The notes below the pieces were generated by a model. The model saw only the letters and a list, made by a program, of their open reading frames with translations. It ran no database searches and was not told where the DNA came from. Of a DNA stretch of 64,000 nt, positions 27,986 through 36,661 are shown in pieces; the stretch's first letter is position 1, and the number at the start of each line of letters is the position of its first letter. A program made the translations under genes and the position numbers. This DNA is from DASUAS01 sp963809795 (GTDB lineage Bacteria > Actinomycetota > Acidimicrobiia > IMCC26256 > DASPTH01). The stretch spans positions 124,001 through 188,000 of the forward strand of contig CAWELN010000019.1 of NCBI GenBank assembly GCA_963809795.1, written 5' to 3'.

Positions 27986-28904
27986 ATGCCCGACACCGAC
28001 ACGCCCGACTACAAGTACGTCACCTACGAGACGCTCGACGACGGGATGATCGCCCGGATCATGTTGGACCGCGTCGAGACCCGCAACGCGCAGAACCGGG
28101 GGCTCCTGGTCGAGCTGAACGACGCCTTCCTCCGGGCCGAAGCCGACGACACCGTGCGCGTCGTGATCTTCGGCGGGAACGGACCGATGTTCTCGTCCGG
28201 GCACGACCTCGGCACGCCGCAGGCCGTCGAGGAGCGCATGCCGGGGCCGAACCAGCACCCGTCCTTCCTGATCAACGGCGCGACGCGCACGGGCACCGAG
28301 AGCCTGATGCTGCAGGAGTGGCACTACTTCTTCCAGAACACGCTGCGGTGGCGGAACCTGCGCAAGATCACCATCGCCCAGGTGCACGGTTCGGTGTACG
28401 CGGCCGGGCTCATGCTGATGTGGGCGTGCGACCTCATCGTCGCGGCCGAGGGCACGGTCTTCGCCGATGTCGTGGGCACGCGTCTGGGGATGTGCGGCAT
28501 CGAGTACTTCGCGCACCCGTGGGAGTTCGGTCCGCGCAAGACCAAGGAGCTCATGCTCACCAGCGACTCGATCGACGCCGAGGAGTGCTACCGGCTCGGC
28601 ATGGTGAGCAAGATCTTCCCGGCCGACGAGCTGTCCGAGCGCACGGTCGAGTTCGCGCGCCGGATCTGCAAGATCCCGACCATGGCGGCCCTGCTCATCA
28701 AGGAGTCGGTGAACCAGACCCAGGACAACCAGGGCTTCTACAACTCGTTGCAGGCGTGCTTCACCATGCACGAGCTCAACCACGCGCACTGGGCCGTGGT
28801 GCACGACGACGGCATGCCGGCGGCGAAGGTCGGGCGAGGACATCCCCGAGTGGAAGGGCTCCAAGCTCAAGCCCGCCCAGCGCGACACCGTCGAAGCGTC
28901 CTAG
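27986..28904 (+). CDS. Enoyl-CoA hydratase/isomerase family protein (one late frameshift)
   Basis: About 305 residues. The body is in one phase (RIMLDRVETRNAQNRG, GGNGPMFSSGHDLGT, VHGSVYAAGLMLMWACDLIVA). Near 28833 one extra base shifts the last 22 codons; the repaired C-terminus is EDIPEWKGSKLKPAQRDT and stops with TAG at 28902-28904. The catalytic region GTRLGMCGIEYFAHPWEFG has no glutamates at the two hydratase positions and has an insertion, so it belongs to a distinct branch of crotonases seen in actinobacterial lipid clusters. Reaction unknown. It opens the plus-strand series that leads to the amidohydrolase and transporter genes. Confidence 0.85.
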
Positions 28905-28926
28905 TTCCTGGTTCGTTCCTGGTTCG
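28905..28926 (+). repeat. Two tandem 11-base repeats (TTCCTGGTTCG)
   Basis: Two exact copies, 28905-28915 and 28916-28926, directly follow the crotonase stop. Each is complementary to the CGAACCAGGA sequence that contains the ribosome-binding site of the next gene. Confidence 0.8.
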
Positions 28927-28994
28927 CGCGTCCAAGCGGGGAATCGGCGCCGCCGGTCGGCGTCGGTACCCTGCAATTCAGCCGCGAACCAGGA
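28917..28994 (+). promoter_or_regulatory. Inverted repeat that could mask the amidohydrolase ribosome site
   Basis: TCCTGGTTCGCG at 28917-28928 is a perfect reverse complement of CGCGAACCAGGA at 28983-28994. The second arm includes the AGGAG Shine-Dalgarno sequence eight bases before the ATG at 29002. In mRNA the arms would form a 12-base-pair stem closing a 54-base loop and hide the ribosome site. The second repeat copy upstream offers an alternative partner. Confidence 0.5.
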
Positions 28995-29001
28995 GCGAGC
29001 G

Positions 29002-30123
29002 ATGGCGAAGATCTGGGCCCACTCGGGAGACTCGCACTTTCTCGAGCCGGAGGACCTCTTCCAGCAGATCCTCCCGGCGTCGCTCGCCGAGCGGATGCCG
29101 TGGAGCGAGCGCGACGGCGACGACGAGATCGTCCACGTCGACGGTCAGACTCTTCGTCGCAAGCTCCCGAAGCTCGCCACGAAGAAGGGGAGCGGCGGGC
29201 TCGACATCATGGAGCTCAGCACGCGTCCACCCGGCGCGCGCGACATCCGGGCGCGCCTGCACGACCTCGACCACGAAGGGGTGTGGGGCGAGGTCATCTA
29301 CCCCTCGCTCGGGCTCTGGAACCCCTTGATCAAGGACCCGGAGCTGGTGCGCGCGGCCAGCCGCGCCGAGAACGAGTGGATCGCCTCGGAGATCCAGGGC
29401 GTCGCGCCCGACCGCCTGGTCCCCACCGCGCAACTCCCGCTGCTCACGGTGCAGCACGCGGTCGACGAGGTGTACCACGCCGCCGAGATCGGTCTGCACG
29501 CGGTCACGCTGCCCACCGGTCTGCCGGCGGGGGTCGACGACTACAACCGCGACTCGTGGGAACCCCTGTGGGCGGCGATCGACGAGACCGATCTCGTGCT
29601 CTCGTTCCACATCGGCTCCGACGGCAGCGACACCGCGTCGATGTACCGCGGCCCCGGTGGCGCGGTGCTCAACTACGTCGAGACGACGTTCGGCGGGCAG
29701 CGCTCGGCGATGAAGCTCGTCACCTCGGGCGCGCTCGACCGTCACCCCACGATGAAGGTGCTGGTGTCGGAGGGCGGCGCCACCTGGGTGCCGTTCATCG
29801 GCGACCGCATGAACGAGGGCTACCGCCAGCACGGCATGTTCGTCCGGCCGACGCTGTCCGCCTTGCCGAAGGAGATCCTGTACCGGCAGGTGTACGCGTC
29901 GTTCCAGCACGACGACTCGGCGGTGGCCGCGTACACGTCGATGGGATACCGCAACGTGCTGTGGGGGAGCGACTACCCGCACCTCGAGGGTACGTACGGG
30001 CACACGCAGAAGACGCTCCACGAGCTGTTCGACCCGGTCGCGCCCGAGGTCCGGGAACGCATCACCCGCGGCACGTTCCTCGAGCTGTTCCCGCACGTCT
30101 CCGAGCCTCCCGAGGAGCGCTGA
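29002..30123 (+). CDS. Amidohydrolase, ACMSD-like (amidohydrolase_2 family)
   Basis: A 373-residue TIM-barrel metal hydrolase. The N-terminal motif is DSHFLEP (DxHxxxP type), a barrel histidine lies in VLSFHIGSDGS, and the late metal/acid motif is GSDYPHLEGTYGH. This family includes decarboxylases and hydrolases of aromatic or vinylogous acids and appears repeatedly in actinobacterial steroid and terpenoid clusters without known function. The ATG at 29002 has AGGAG eight bases before it. It is followed one base after its stop by an SDR gene. A related copy is at 47356. Confidence 0.87.
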   Translation: MAKIWAHSGDSHFLEPEDLFQQILPASLAERMPWSERDGDDEIVHVDGQTLRRKLPKLATKKGSGGLDIMELSTRPPGARDIRARLHDLDHEGVWGEVIYPSLGLWNPLIKDPELVRAASRAENEWIASEIQGVAPDRLVPTAQLPLLTVQHAVDEVYHAAEIGLHAVTLPTGLPAGVDDYNRDSWEPLWAAIDETDLVLSFHIGSDGSDTASMYRGPGGAVLNYVETTFGGQRSAMKLVTSGALDRHPTMKVLVSEGGATWVPFIGDRMNEGYRQHGMFVRPTLSALPKEILYRQVYASFQHDDSAVAAYTSMGYRNVLWGSDYPHLEGTYGHTQKTLHELFDPVAPEVRERITRGTFLELFPHVSEPPEER

Positions 30124-30124
30124 C

Positions 30125-30949
30125 GTGGGCGGCGAGGAGCAGTTCCGCTACGACGGCAGGCGCGCCGTGGTCGTCGGTGGGGCGACCGGGATGGGGGCCG
30201 CCGCCGCTCGTCTCCTCGCCGAGCTCGGCGCGGAGGTGATCGCCCTCGACCTGCAGGAGATCCCCTACGACGTCGACCGGGCCGTGCACGTCGACCTGCG
30301 CCGCGTGGAGTCGATCGACGCCGCGCTCGACGAGGTCGGTGGTCCCGTCGACGCGCTCTTCGCGTGCGCGGGCATCGCCACCGACGGTGTGCCGCTGATG
30401 CAGGTGAACTTCATCGGGCACCGCCACCTGATCGAGACGGCGATCGACCGTGCGCTCCTGCCCGCGGGCTCCGCGATCGCGGCGATCGCCTCGATCGGTG
30501 GACTCGGCTGGGACCGCAACACGAAGGTGATCCGCGACTTCCTCGAGACCGCCGACTTCGACGCGGCGACCGAGTGGATCGCAGCGCGGCCCGAGCTCGC
30601 GACCTACACGTTCTCGAAGCAGGTGATGATCGCCTACTGCGCCTGGCGCGCGCCCGCGCTCGTGCGCCAGGGCATCCGGATCAATTGCATCGCACCCGGG
30701 CCGACGATGACGCCGCTGATGGATGCGACGCAGATGTGGCGCGACTTCGAAACCGACTATCGCAAGGTGATGGGCGTCGGCGGTGCGACGCCCGAGCAGC
30801 AGGCTGCACCACTCGTGTTCCTCAACAGCGATGCCGCCGCGTTCGTCAACGGGACCGTGCTCAACGTCGATGCCGGTTACGTGGGCGGCGGCACGATGGG
30901 CGCGATCCCGGCCGCGGTGGTCGACATGCTCGCCCCGCCCATCGGTTGA
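30125..30949 (+). CDS. Short-chain dehydrogenase/reductase, 3-alpha-HSD-like
   Basis: A 274-residue SDR with the short cofactor motif GGATGMG and the compact, insert-bearing architecture of 3-alpha-hydroxysteroid dehydrogenase/carbonyl reductase: after ACAG the core goes directly to VNFIGHRHLIE, and a long insertion (NTKVIRDFLETADFDAATEW) precedes the catalytic YTFSK. It should interconvert a secondary alcohol and ketone using NAD(P). The GTG at 30125 follows the amidohydrolase stop by one base, so the two are translated together. The steroid link comes from the family only and is not proven. Confidence 0.88.
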   Translation: MGGEEQFRYDGRRAVVVGGATGMGAAAARLLAELGAEVIALDLQEIPYDVDRAVHVDLRRVESIDAALDEVGGPVDALFACAGIATDGVPLMQVNFIGHRHLIETAIDRALLPAGSAIAAIASIGGLGWDRNTKVIRDFLETADFDAATEWIAARPELATYTFSKQVMIAYCAWRAPALVRQGIRINCIAPGPTMTPLMDATQMWRDFETDYRKVMGVGGATPEQQAAPLVFLNSDAAAFVNGTVLNVDAGYVGGGTMGAIPAAVVDMLAPPIG

Positions 30950-31040
30950 GCGACGGCACGATCGTCAGTTGGTCAGGGCGATGTCCGGCAGTGCGGGGTC
31001 GACGGTACATTCGCCTCGCATCCGCCAAGGGGGGAATCCA

Positions 31041-32264
31041 ATGGCTCGCACGAAGCTGCTCACACGACTGATCGCGCCGCTGGCGATCGTCACGTTGTCG
31101 TCGGTGGGCGTCGCCGCCGGTGCCGGCGCCGCGCCCGACAAGGTACCCGCCCAGACCAAGGGCACCTTGGTCATCGGCAACATCTCCAACGCCACCGGGA
31201 CGACCAGCCTCCCGAGCACGGGCGCCTTCGACACCCTGAAGGCATGGGCGAAGGACGTGAACTCGCGCGGCGGCGTCAACGGCTACAAGATCTCGGTGAA
31301 GACCGCCGACGACAAGGCTGACCCGGCGAAGGCGTCCGAGGCGATCAAGACGTTGATCGAGGACGATCACGCGATCGCCATCGTGGGCCAGTACGCGGGC
31401 GGGACCGCGTCGGTGTGGCAGCCGATCGCCGACGCCGCCGGCGTACCGATCATCGGTGGTGGTTGCTACGACTCCACGCAGAACGCCGACAAGAACTTCT
31501 ACTGCGTCACCACCACCGCCATCCTCGACGGGCTCTTGGCGCAGGCGAAGTTCGCGGCCGACCAGGGCGGGAAGAAGTTCGGCATCACCTACGACAGCTC
31601 GCAACCGCAAGCCGCGGCGGCCGCACCGCTCATGAAGACCGCGGCCACGAAGTACGGGATGCAGTTCACCGATGGGCTCGGCGTGAGCAACACCCAGCCC
31701 GACTACACCGCGACCTGCGTGACGTTCAAGCAGGGTGGCACCACCGACGTCGGCATCGAGGGCGCGCCGCTGCTGCCGAACCTCGCCCGTGACTGCGCGC
31801 GGCAGGGCTACTCGCCGAGGTGGACGTCGGGCGACGGCCAGATCTCGCAGAACTCCTGGCTGAAGGACCCGAACATCAAGGAGGCGATCGCGGCGATCTA
31901 CTCCTTCCCCTACCTGGACACGAGCACGCCGGCAACCAAGCGGTTCAACACCGTGATGAAGAAGTATGCGCCCAGCGTGCTCAAGAGCGACTACAAGCAG
32001 CCGGCGACCACCACGTGGACGGCGGCCATCGCGTTCGAGAAGGCGGCCGGCAAGCTCACCGCCCCCAACCCGACCGCAGCCGACGTGACCGCGGCGCTCA
32101 ACACCTTCAACAACGAGACCCTCGACGGGCTGGCGCCCAACCCGATCACCTTCACCGCCGGCCAGCCGCACGCGCACAACTCCTGCTGGTTCACGATGGT
32201 GCTCAAGAACCACAAGCTGACCGAACCGAACGGCATGAAGACCACCTGCACGCCGCCGACCTGA
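31041..32264 (+). CDS. Liv-type ABC transporter substrate-binding protein (secreted, no lipobox)
   Basis: A 407-residue periplasmic-binding-protein type I receptor of the branched-chain amino acid/amide family. The N-terminus MARTKLLTRL, a hydrophobic stretch and AGAGAAPDK form a Sec signal peptide with an AxA cleavage site near residue 31. No lipobox cysteine is present, unlike most Gram-positive receptors. Mature parts include TLVIGNISNATG, DDKADPAKASEAIKTLIE and AIVGQYAGGTASVWQPIAD. Six cysteines could form disulfides. AAGGGGGGAAT precedes the ATG. It is first of the transporter operon; the ligand is probably a carboxylate or lipid fragment rather than an amino acid. Confidence 0.9.
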   Translation: MARTKLLTRLIAPLAIVTLSSVGVAAGAGAAPDKVPAQTKGTLVIGNISNATGTTSLPSTGAFDTLKAWAKDVNSRGGVNGYKISVKTADDKADPAKASEAIKTLIEDDHAIAIVGQYAGGTASVWQPIADAAGVPIIGGGCYDSTQNADKNFYCVTTTAILDGLLAQAKFAADQGGKKFGITYDSSQPQAAAAAPLMKTAATKYGMQFTDGLGVSNTQPDYTATCVTFKQGGTTDVGIEGAPLLPNLARDCARQGYSPRWTSGDGQISQNSWLKDPNIKEAIAAIYSFPYLDTSTPATKRFNTVMKKYAPSVLKSDYKQPATTTWTAAIAFEKAAGKLTAPNPTAADVTAALNTFNNETLDGLAPNPITFTAGQPHAHNSCWFTMVLKNHKLTEPNGMKTTCTPPT

Positions 32265-32274
32265 TCCGAGGCCC

Positions 32275-32307
32275 GGGGCCGTGCGTCGCAGCCCGGCGCG
32301 CGGCCCC
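32275..32307 (+). promoter_or_regulatory. Strong intercistronic hairpin after the binding-protein gene
   Basis: GGGGCCGTGCG and CGCGCGGCCCC can form eleven pairs (one G-U) around an 11-base loop, ten bases after the binding-protein stop and 55 before the permease GTG. There is no T-run, so it may stabilise the upstream message or thin out downstream transcription. Confidence 0.55.
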
Positions 32308-32362
32308 GTGGTTGCGGGTGGAAGTCGGTCGCGGCGTGTGACCGAAGGGGAGGCCCCCGAAC

Positions 32363-35104
32363 GTGCAGGATTTTCTCCCGTTCATCGTGATCGGCCTGAC
32401 GGCCGGCTCGGTCTACGGCCTCGCGGGCACCGGGCTGGTACTGACGTACAAGACGTCCGGTGTCTTCAACTTCGCCTACGGCGCCATCGCGGCAGTGGCG
32501 GCGTACGTCTTCTACTGGCTCCACGTGCAGGAAGGCATGTCGTGGCAGCTCGCGGCGCTGCTGTGCCTGGTCGTGCTCGGACCGCTCATGGGGCTGCTGC
32601 TCGAGCTGCTCACCCGGATGCTGTCCGAGGTCGGCACGCAGTACCAGATCGTCGGCATGATCGGTCTCACCCTGGGGATCGCCGGCGTGCTCACCCTCTG
32701 GGGCAACAGCTGGAGCGACCCGGGCCAGTACGTGCAGTTCCCCGACTTCCTCCCGACCGAGACCTTCACCGTCTTCGACGTGAACGTCGGGTACAACCAG
32801 CTCATCACCATGCTGATCGCGCTGGTCTCCGCGATCGGGCTGTATCTCTTCTTCCGGTGGTCGCGCCTGGGCGTCGGCATGCGAGCTGTCGTCGACAACC
32901 CCGACCTCGTGAACATCTCGGGCACCAACCCGTTGCGGGTGCGCCGGTGGGCCTGGGTGATCGGCACGACGTTCGCGGCGATGTCAGGTCTGTTGCTGGG
33001 CCCCACCGTCGGGCTCAGCGTCACGCTGTTGATCCTGCTCGTCGTGCAGGCGTTCGGCGCGGCGGCGGTCGGCTACTTCTCGAACCTGCCGCTCACCTAC
33101 GTCGGTGGACTGCTGATCGGCATCGCCGCCGCGCTGTCGACGAAGTACATCAACGACATCACGTGGCTCGGCGGTCTGCCACCCAGCATCCCGTTCATCG
33201 TGCTGTTCGTGGCGTTGCTGGTGACGCCTCGCCGGTTGCTCGCGCTGCGGCGCAGCCCCCCGCCGCCGCCTCCGCACGCCTCGTACCGCGCGCCCACCCG
33301 GGTGAACCTCCTCGCCGCCGCGGTGCTCGTCGCCGTGCTGCTGTTCATCCCCGACCTGGTCGGCGTGAAGCTGGCGGCGTGGACCGTTGCCCTCCTCTAC
33401 GTGATCCTCTTCCTGTCGCTCGGGCTGCTGGTCCGGACCTCGGGTCAGGTGTCGTTGGCCCAGCTCGGGCTGGCGGCGGTGGGTGCCGCCGCCTTCGGCC
33501 ACCTGGTCAGCGACCACCACGTCCCCTGGCTGCCCGCGGTGCTCCTCGCCGGGCTGATCGCGGTCCCGATCGGCGCGATCATCGCCATCCCCGCCATCCG
33601 GTTGTCGGGCGTGTTCCTCGCGCTGGCGACGCTCGGCTTCGGGATCATGCTCGAACAGATGTTCTACACGCAGGACATCATGTTCGGCCCCACCTCGGCC
33701 GGCGTGCACGCGACCCGCCCCAGCATCGGGCAGTCCGACCGCGGCTACTACTACGTGGTCCTCGCCGCGGCGGTGTTGTGTTCGATCTTCGTGGTCGCGC
33801 TCACGCGCGGCCGCCTCGGCCGGCTGCTGCGCGCGCTGTCGGACTCGCCGCTCGCGCTCGACACCCAGGGCACCACCATCAACCTCACCCGTCTCCTGGT
33901 CTTCTGCATCTCCGCGTTCCTGGCCGGGATCTTCGGCGCGCTCTACGGAGGCTTCGTCGGGTCGATCAACGGCACCTCGTTCCCGGCCTTCAATTCGCTC
34001 ACCATCCTGGCCCTGGTCGTCCTCGTGCTCGGTGGCGCGCCGTGGTACGCGATCACTGCCGCGGCGGCGTTCCAGCTGATCCCGGCCTACGTCACCGCCA
34101 CTGACATCAACACCTACCTCCAGATCCTGTTCGGGTTCGCGGTCATCGGCGTCGGCCTGCAAGCCCGGCACCCGGCCTCGGTGCCGGTCCCGCTGCGGCG
34201 GTTCCTCGACCGGCTCGGGGGGCGCCGGCCCGAAGCCCCGGCGGCGCCGGCGGGTCCGGTCGTCGCCGTCGTGCCCGAACCGGTCCCGGCGGCCGTCACC
34301 GCCGGCGACAGCGGGCTCGAGATCGTCGACCTCACCGTCCGGTACGGCGGCCTCGTGGCGGTCGACGGCCTGAGCCTGGGGGCGCCGCTCGGTCGCATCA
34401 CCGGGCTCATCGGCCCGAACGGCGCCGGGAAGACCACCACGTTCAACGCGTGTTCCGGTCTCGTGCGCCCGACGCGCGGTCGCATCCTCCTCCACGACCA
34501 CGACATCACCCGGGCCGGAGCCGCCGCGCGTGCCCGGCGCGGCCTCGGGCGCACGTTCCAGAAGTCGGAGTTGTGGCCCTCGCTCACGGTCGAGGAGAAC
34601 GTCGCCCTCGGGCGGGAGGCGGCGATGGCCGGCGGCAACGTGTTCCATCAACTCACGGCCCGACCGGGCGACGGCGAGGTCGTCCACGAGTCGGTCGACC
34701 ACGCGATCGCGCTCACGGGCATCGACGCGTTGCGCGAGCGTCAGGCGGCGCGGCTCACCTCCGGCGAGCGCCGGCTCGTCGAGCTGGCCCGCAGCCTCGC
34801 CGGCTCGTTCGACGTCATCCTGCTCGACGAGCCGTCGTCGGGGCTCGATCCCACGGAGACCGAGCGCTTCGGCGGCGTGCTGCAGCACGTCGTGGCCGAG
34901 CGCGGCATCGGACTGCTGTTGGTCGAGCACGACATGGCCCTCGTGATGGAGGTCTGCGAGCACATCTACGTCATGGACTTCGGCCGCCCGCTGTTCGACG
35001 GGTCGCCCGAGGAGGTGCGCGCCAGCGAGCTGGTCCAGGCGGCGTACCTCGGCTCCGACGAGGTCGAGGCCGTGGTCGCGGCCGAGCCGGCCGGGAGCCT
35101 CTGA
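32363..35104 (+). CDS. ABC transporter LivH-LivM-LivG triple fusion
   Basis: One uninterrupted 913-residue frame contains three transporter parts. Residues 1 to about 295 are a LivH-like permease (GLTAGSVYGLAGTGLVLTYK). A proline-rich linker (PPPPPP, about 298-304) leads to a LivM-like permease to about 610 (TSGQVSLAQLGLAAVGA). A second Pro/Ala linker to about 650 leads to a LivG-like ATPase with Walker A GPNGAGKTTT near 684, signature LTSGERRLVELARSL and Walker B VILLDEPSSGLDP. M-G fusions are known; H-M-G in one chain is unusual. The GTG at 32363 is the start. With the binding protein and LivF it makes a complete importer. Confidence 0.9.
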   Translation: MQDFLPFIVIGLTAGSVYGLAGTGLVLTYKTSGVFNFAYGAIAAVAAYVFYWLHVQEGMSWQLAALLCLVVLGPLMGLLLELLTRMLSEVGTQYQIVGMIGLTLGIAGVLTLWGNSWSDPGQYVQFPDFLPTETFTVFDVNVGYNQLITMLIALVSAIGLYLFFRWSRLGVGMRAVVDNPDLVNISGTNPLRVRRWAWVIGTTFAAMSGLLLGPTVGLSVTLLILLVVQAFGAAAVGYFSNLPLTYVGGLLIGIAAALSTKYINDITWLGGLPPSIPFIVLFVALLVTPRRLLALRRSPPPPPPHASYRAPTRVNLLAAAVLVAVLLFIPDLVGVKLAAWTVALLYVILFLSLGLLVRTSGQVSLAQLGLAAVGAAAFGHLVSDHHVPWLPAVLLAGLIAVPIGAIIAIPAIRLSGVFLALATLGFGIMLEQMFYTQDIMFGPTSAGVHATRPSIGQSDRGYYYVVLAAAVLCSIFVVALTRGRLGRLLRALSDSPLALDTQGTTINLTRLLVFCISAFLAGIFGALYGGFVGSINGTSFPAFNSLTILALVVLVLGGAPWYAITAAAAFQLIPAYVTATDINTYLQILFGFAVIGVGLQARHPASVPVPLRRFLDRLGGRRPEAPAAPAGPVVAVVPEPVPAAVTAGDSGLEIVDLTVRYGGLVAVDGLSLGAPLGRITGLIGPNGAGKTTTFNACSGLVRPTRGRILLHDHDITRAGAAARARRGLGRTFQKSELWPSLTVEENVALGREAAMAGGNVFHQLTARPGDGEVVHESVDHAIALTGIDALRERQAARLTSGERRLVELARSLAGSFDVILLDEPSSGLDPTETERFGGVLQHVVAERGIGLLLVEHDMALVMEVCEHIYVMDFGRPLFDGSPEEVRASELVQAAYLGSDEVEAVVAAEPAGSL

Positions 35105-35799
35105 TGCTCGAGCTGCTGCAGATCACCGGTGGCTACGGCGACACGACCGTGCTGCGTGACGTGTCGCTGGCGGTGCCGGACTCGTCGGTGGTCGCGTTGC
35201 TCGGTCCGAACGGGGCCGGGAAGACCACAACGTTGCGGATGGCGTCTGGCCTGCTCCGGCCGCGACACGGCTCGGTGCTGCTCGACGGCACCGACATCAC
35301 CCGGCTGGGTCCGTACCGCCGGGTCGGGCACGGCATCTGCCACATCCCCGAGGGCCGCGGCATCTTCCCGTCGTTGACGGTGAAGGAGAACGTGGTCATC
35401 TACGCGCCCCGGGGCAAGGAGAAGGAGGCGTGGGCGCGTGCGGTCGACACCTTCCCGGTGATCGGCGCCCGGCGCCGGCAGGTCGCGGGCACCCTCAGCG
35501 GCGGCGAGCAGCAGATGCTCGCGCTCGTGCGGGCCTACATCGCCAACCCGCGCGTCGTGCTGGTCGACGAAGCCTCGCTCGGTCTCGCGCCGCTCGTCGT
35601 CGACGAGATCTTCGCGTTCCTCGAACGGATCGCCCTCGAGGGCGCGTCGCTCCTCCTCGTGGAGCAGTACGTGAGCCGGGCCCTGGCGCTGGCCCAGACC
35701 GTGTACCTGTTGCACCAGGGCGAGATCGTGTACGCGGGGCCGGCCGCCGAACTCGACGAGGAGCGCATCTTCGCGCTCTACACCGGCGCGAACGCCTGA
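35104..35799 (+). CDS. livF: ABC transporter ATP-binding protein LivF
   Basis: A 231-residue ATPase of the LivF type: Walker A GPNGAGKTTT near residues 33-42, HIPEGRGIFPSLTVKEN, signature LSGGEQQMLALVRAY and Walker B VVLVDEASLGLAP followed by the H-loop region. It energises uptake together with the ATPase domain of the LivHMG fusion at the inner face of the membrane. Its ATG at 35104 overlaps the TGA of the fusion gene (TGATG), so the two are made together. The usual switch histidine is replaced (LLLVEQYVSRAL), which is standard in LivF. Confidence 0.92.
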   Translation: MLELLQITGGYGDTTVLRDVSLAVPDSSVVALLGPNGAGKTTTLRMASGLLRPRHGSVLLDGTDITRLGPYRRVGHGICHIPEGRGIFPSLTVKENVVIYAPRGKEKEAWARAVDTFPVIGARRRQVAGTLSGGEQQMLALVRAYIANPRVVLVDEASLGLAPLVVDEIFAFLERIALEGASLLLVEQYVSRALALAQTVYLLHQGEIVYAGPAAELDEERIFALYTGANA

Positions 35800-35809
35800 G
35801 GAGGCCGAC

Positions 35810-36646
35810 ATGCGCTTGGCGGACAAAGTGGTCGTCATCACCGGCGGCGGCGCCGGGCTCGGACGCGAGTGTGCGTTGCTGTTCGCCGAGCACGGCGCGC
35901 GGTTGGTGGTGTCCGACGTCGACGAGCAACGGGCCCAGAACGCGGCAAAGGCCGTGACCGAGGCGGGCGGGACCGCCGTGGGTGTCCGCGCCGATGTCAC
36001 CGACGAGGACGACGTCCGCGCCCTGATGGCCACCGCGGTCGAGGCCTACGGCCGGCTCGACGTGACCCTCGCCAACGCCGGGATCCCGGTCCCGGGGTTC
36101 GGGACGGTGCCGTTCGAGGAGACGACGCTGGCGTCGTGGCACCGGGTCATCGACGTCAACCTCACCGGCGTGTTCCTGTGCACGAAGCACTCGGTCGCGC
36201 CGATGCGTGCGAATGGCGGCGGCGCGATCGTCGTCACGTCGTCAGCCGGCGGCCTGCGCGCGTACCCCGGCTTCGCGAGCTACTGCGCGAGCAAAGGCGG
36301 CGTGAACATGTTCGTGCGGGGCGCCGCCGCCGACCTCGGTCGCTACGGCATCCGCATCAACGCCATCTGTCCCGCGTGGGGCATGTCGGCGAACTTCGCG
36401 CTGGGCCCCACCGACGACGTCATCGGGCTGTCGTACGAGGAGTCCGAGGTCGCGGCCGGCGCGGAGTGGGATCCGGAGTCGTTCCCCGGCCCGTTGAAGG
36501 TCGGACGGCCTCCGAGCCTGCGGGACAACGCCTTCGGCGCGCTGTACCTCGCGTCCGACGAGACCGCGTACATGTCAGGCGTGTTCTTCGCCACCGCCGA
36601 CGGCGGCAGCACGTCGCGGATCTACGCCAACCCGAGGATCCCCTGA
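35810..36646 (+). CDS. Short-chain dehydrogenase/reductase (SDR)
   Basis: A 278-residue classical SDR. VITGGGAGLGRE is the cofactor site, LANAG replaces NNAG, and Ser in VTSSAGG with YCASKGG gives the catalytic set. A long insert (FALGPTDDVIGLSYEESEVAAGAEW in two parts) lies in the substrate loop, so a bulky substrate is likely. GAGGAGG sits just before the ATG, ten bases after the livF stop, so it is probably the last gene of the transporter operon; an imported alcohol may be its substrate. It is convergent with a crotonase 15 bases away. Confidence 0.9.
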   Translation: MRLADKVVVITGGGAGLGRECALLFAEHGARLVVSDVDEQRAQNAAKAVTEAGGTAVGVRADVTDEDDVRALMATAVEAYGRLDVTLANAGIPVPGFGTVPFEETTLASWHRVIDVNLTGVFLCTKHSVAPMRANGGGAIVVTSSAGGLRAYPGFASYCASKGGVNMFVRGAAADLGRYGIRINAICPAWGMSANFALGPTDDVIGLSYEESEVAAGAEWDPESFPGPLKVGRPPSLRDNAFGALYLASDETAYMSGVFFATADGGSTSRIYANPRIP

Positions 36647-36661
36647 GGGAGCGTCACGAGG

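Noticed and set aside
32984..34963. Long minus-strand frame inside the transporter genes
   Set aside because: Glu/Arg/Asp-rich shadow of the fused LivHMG gene; no start context or motif.
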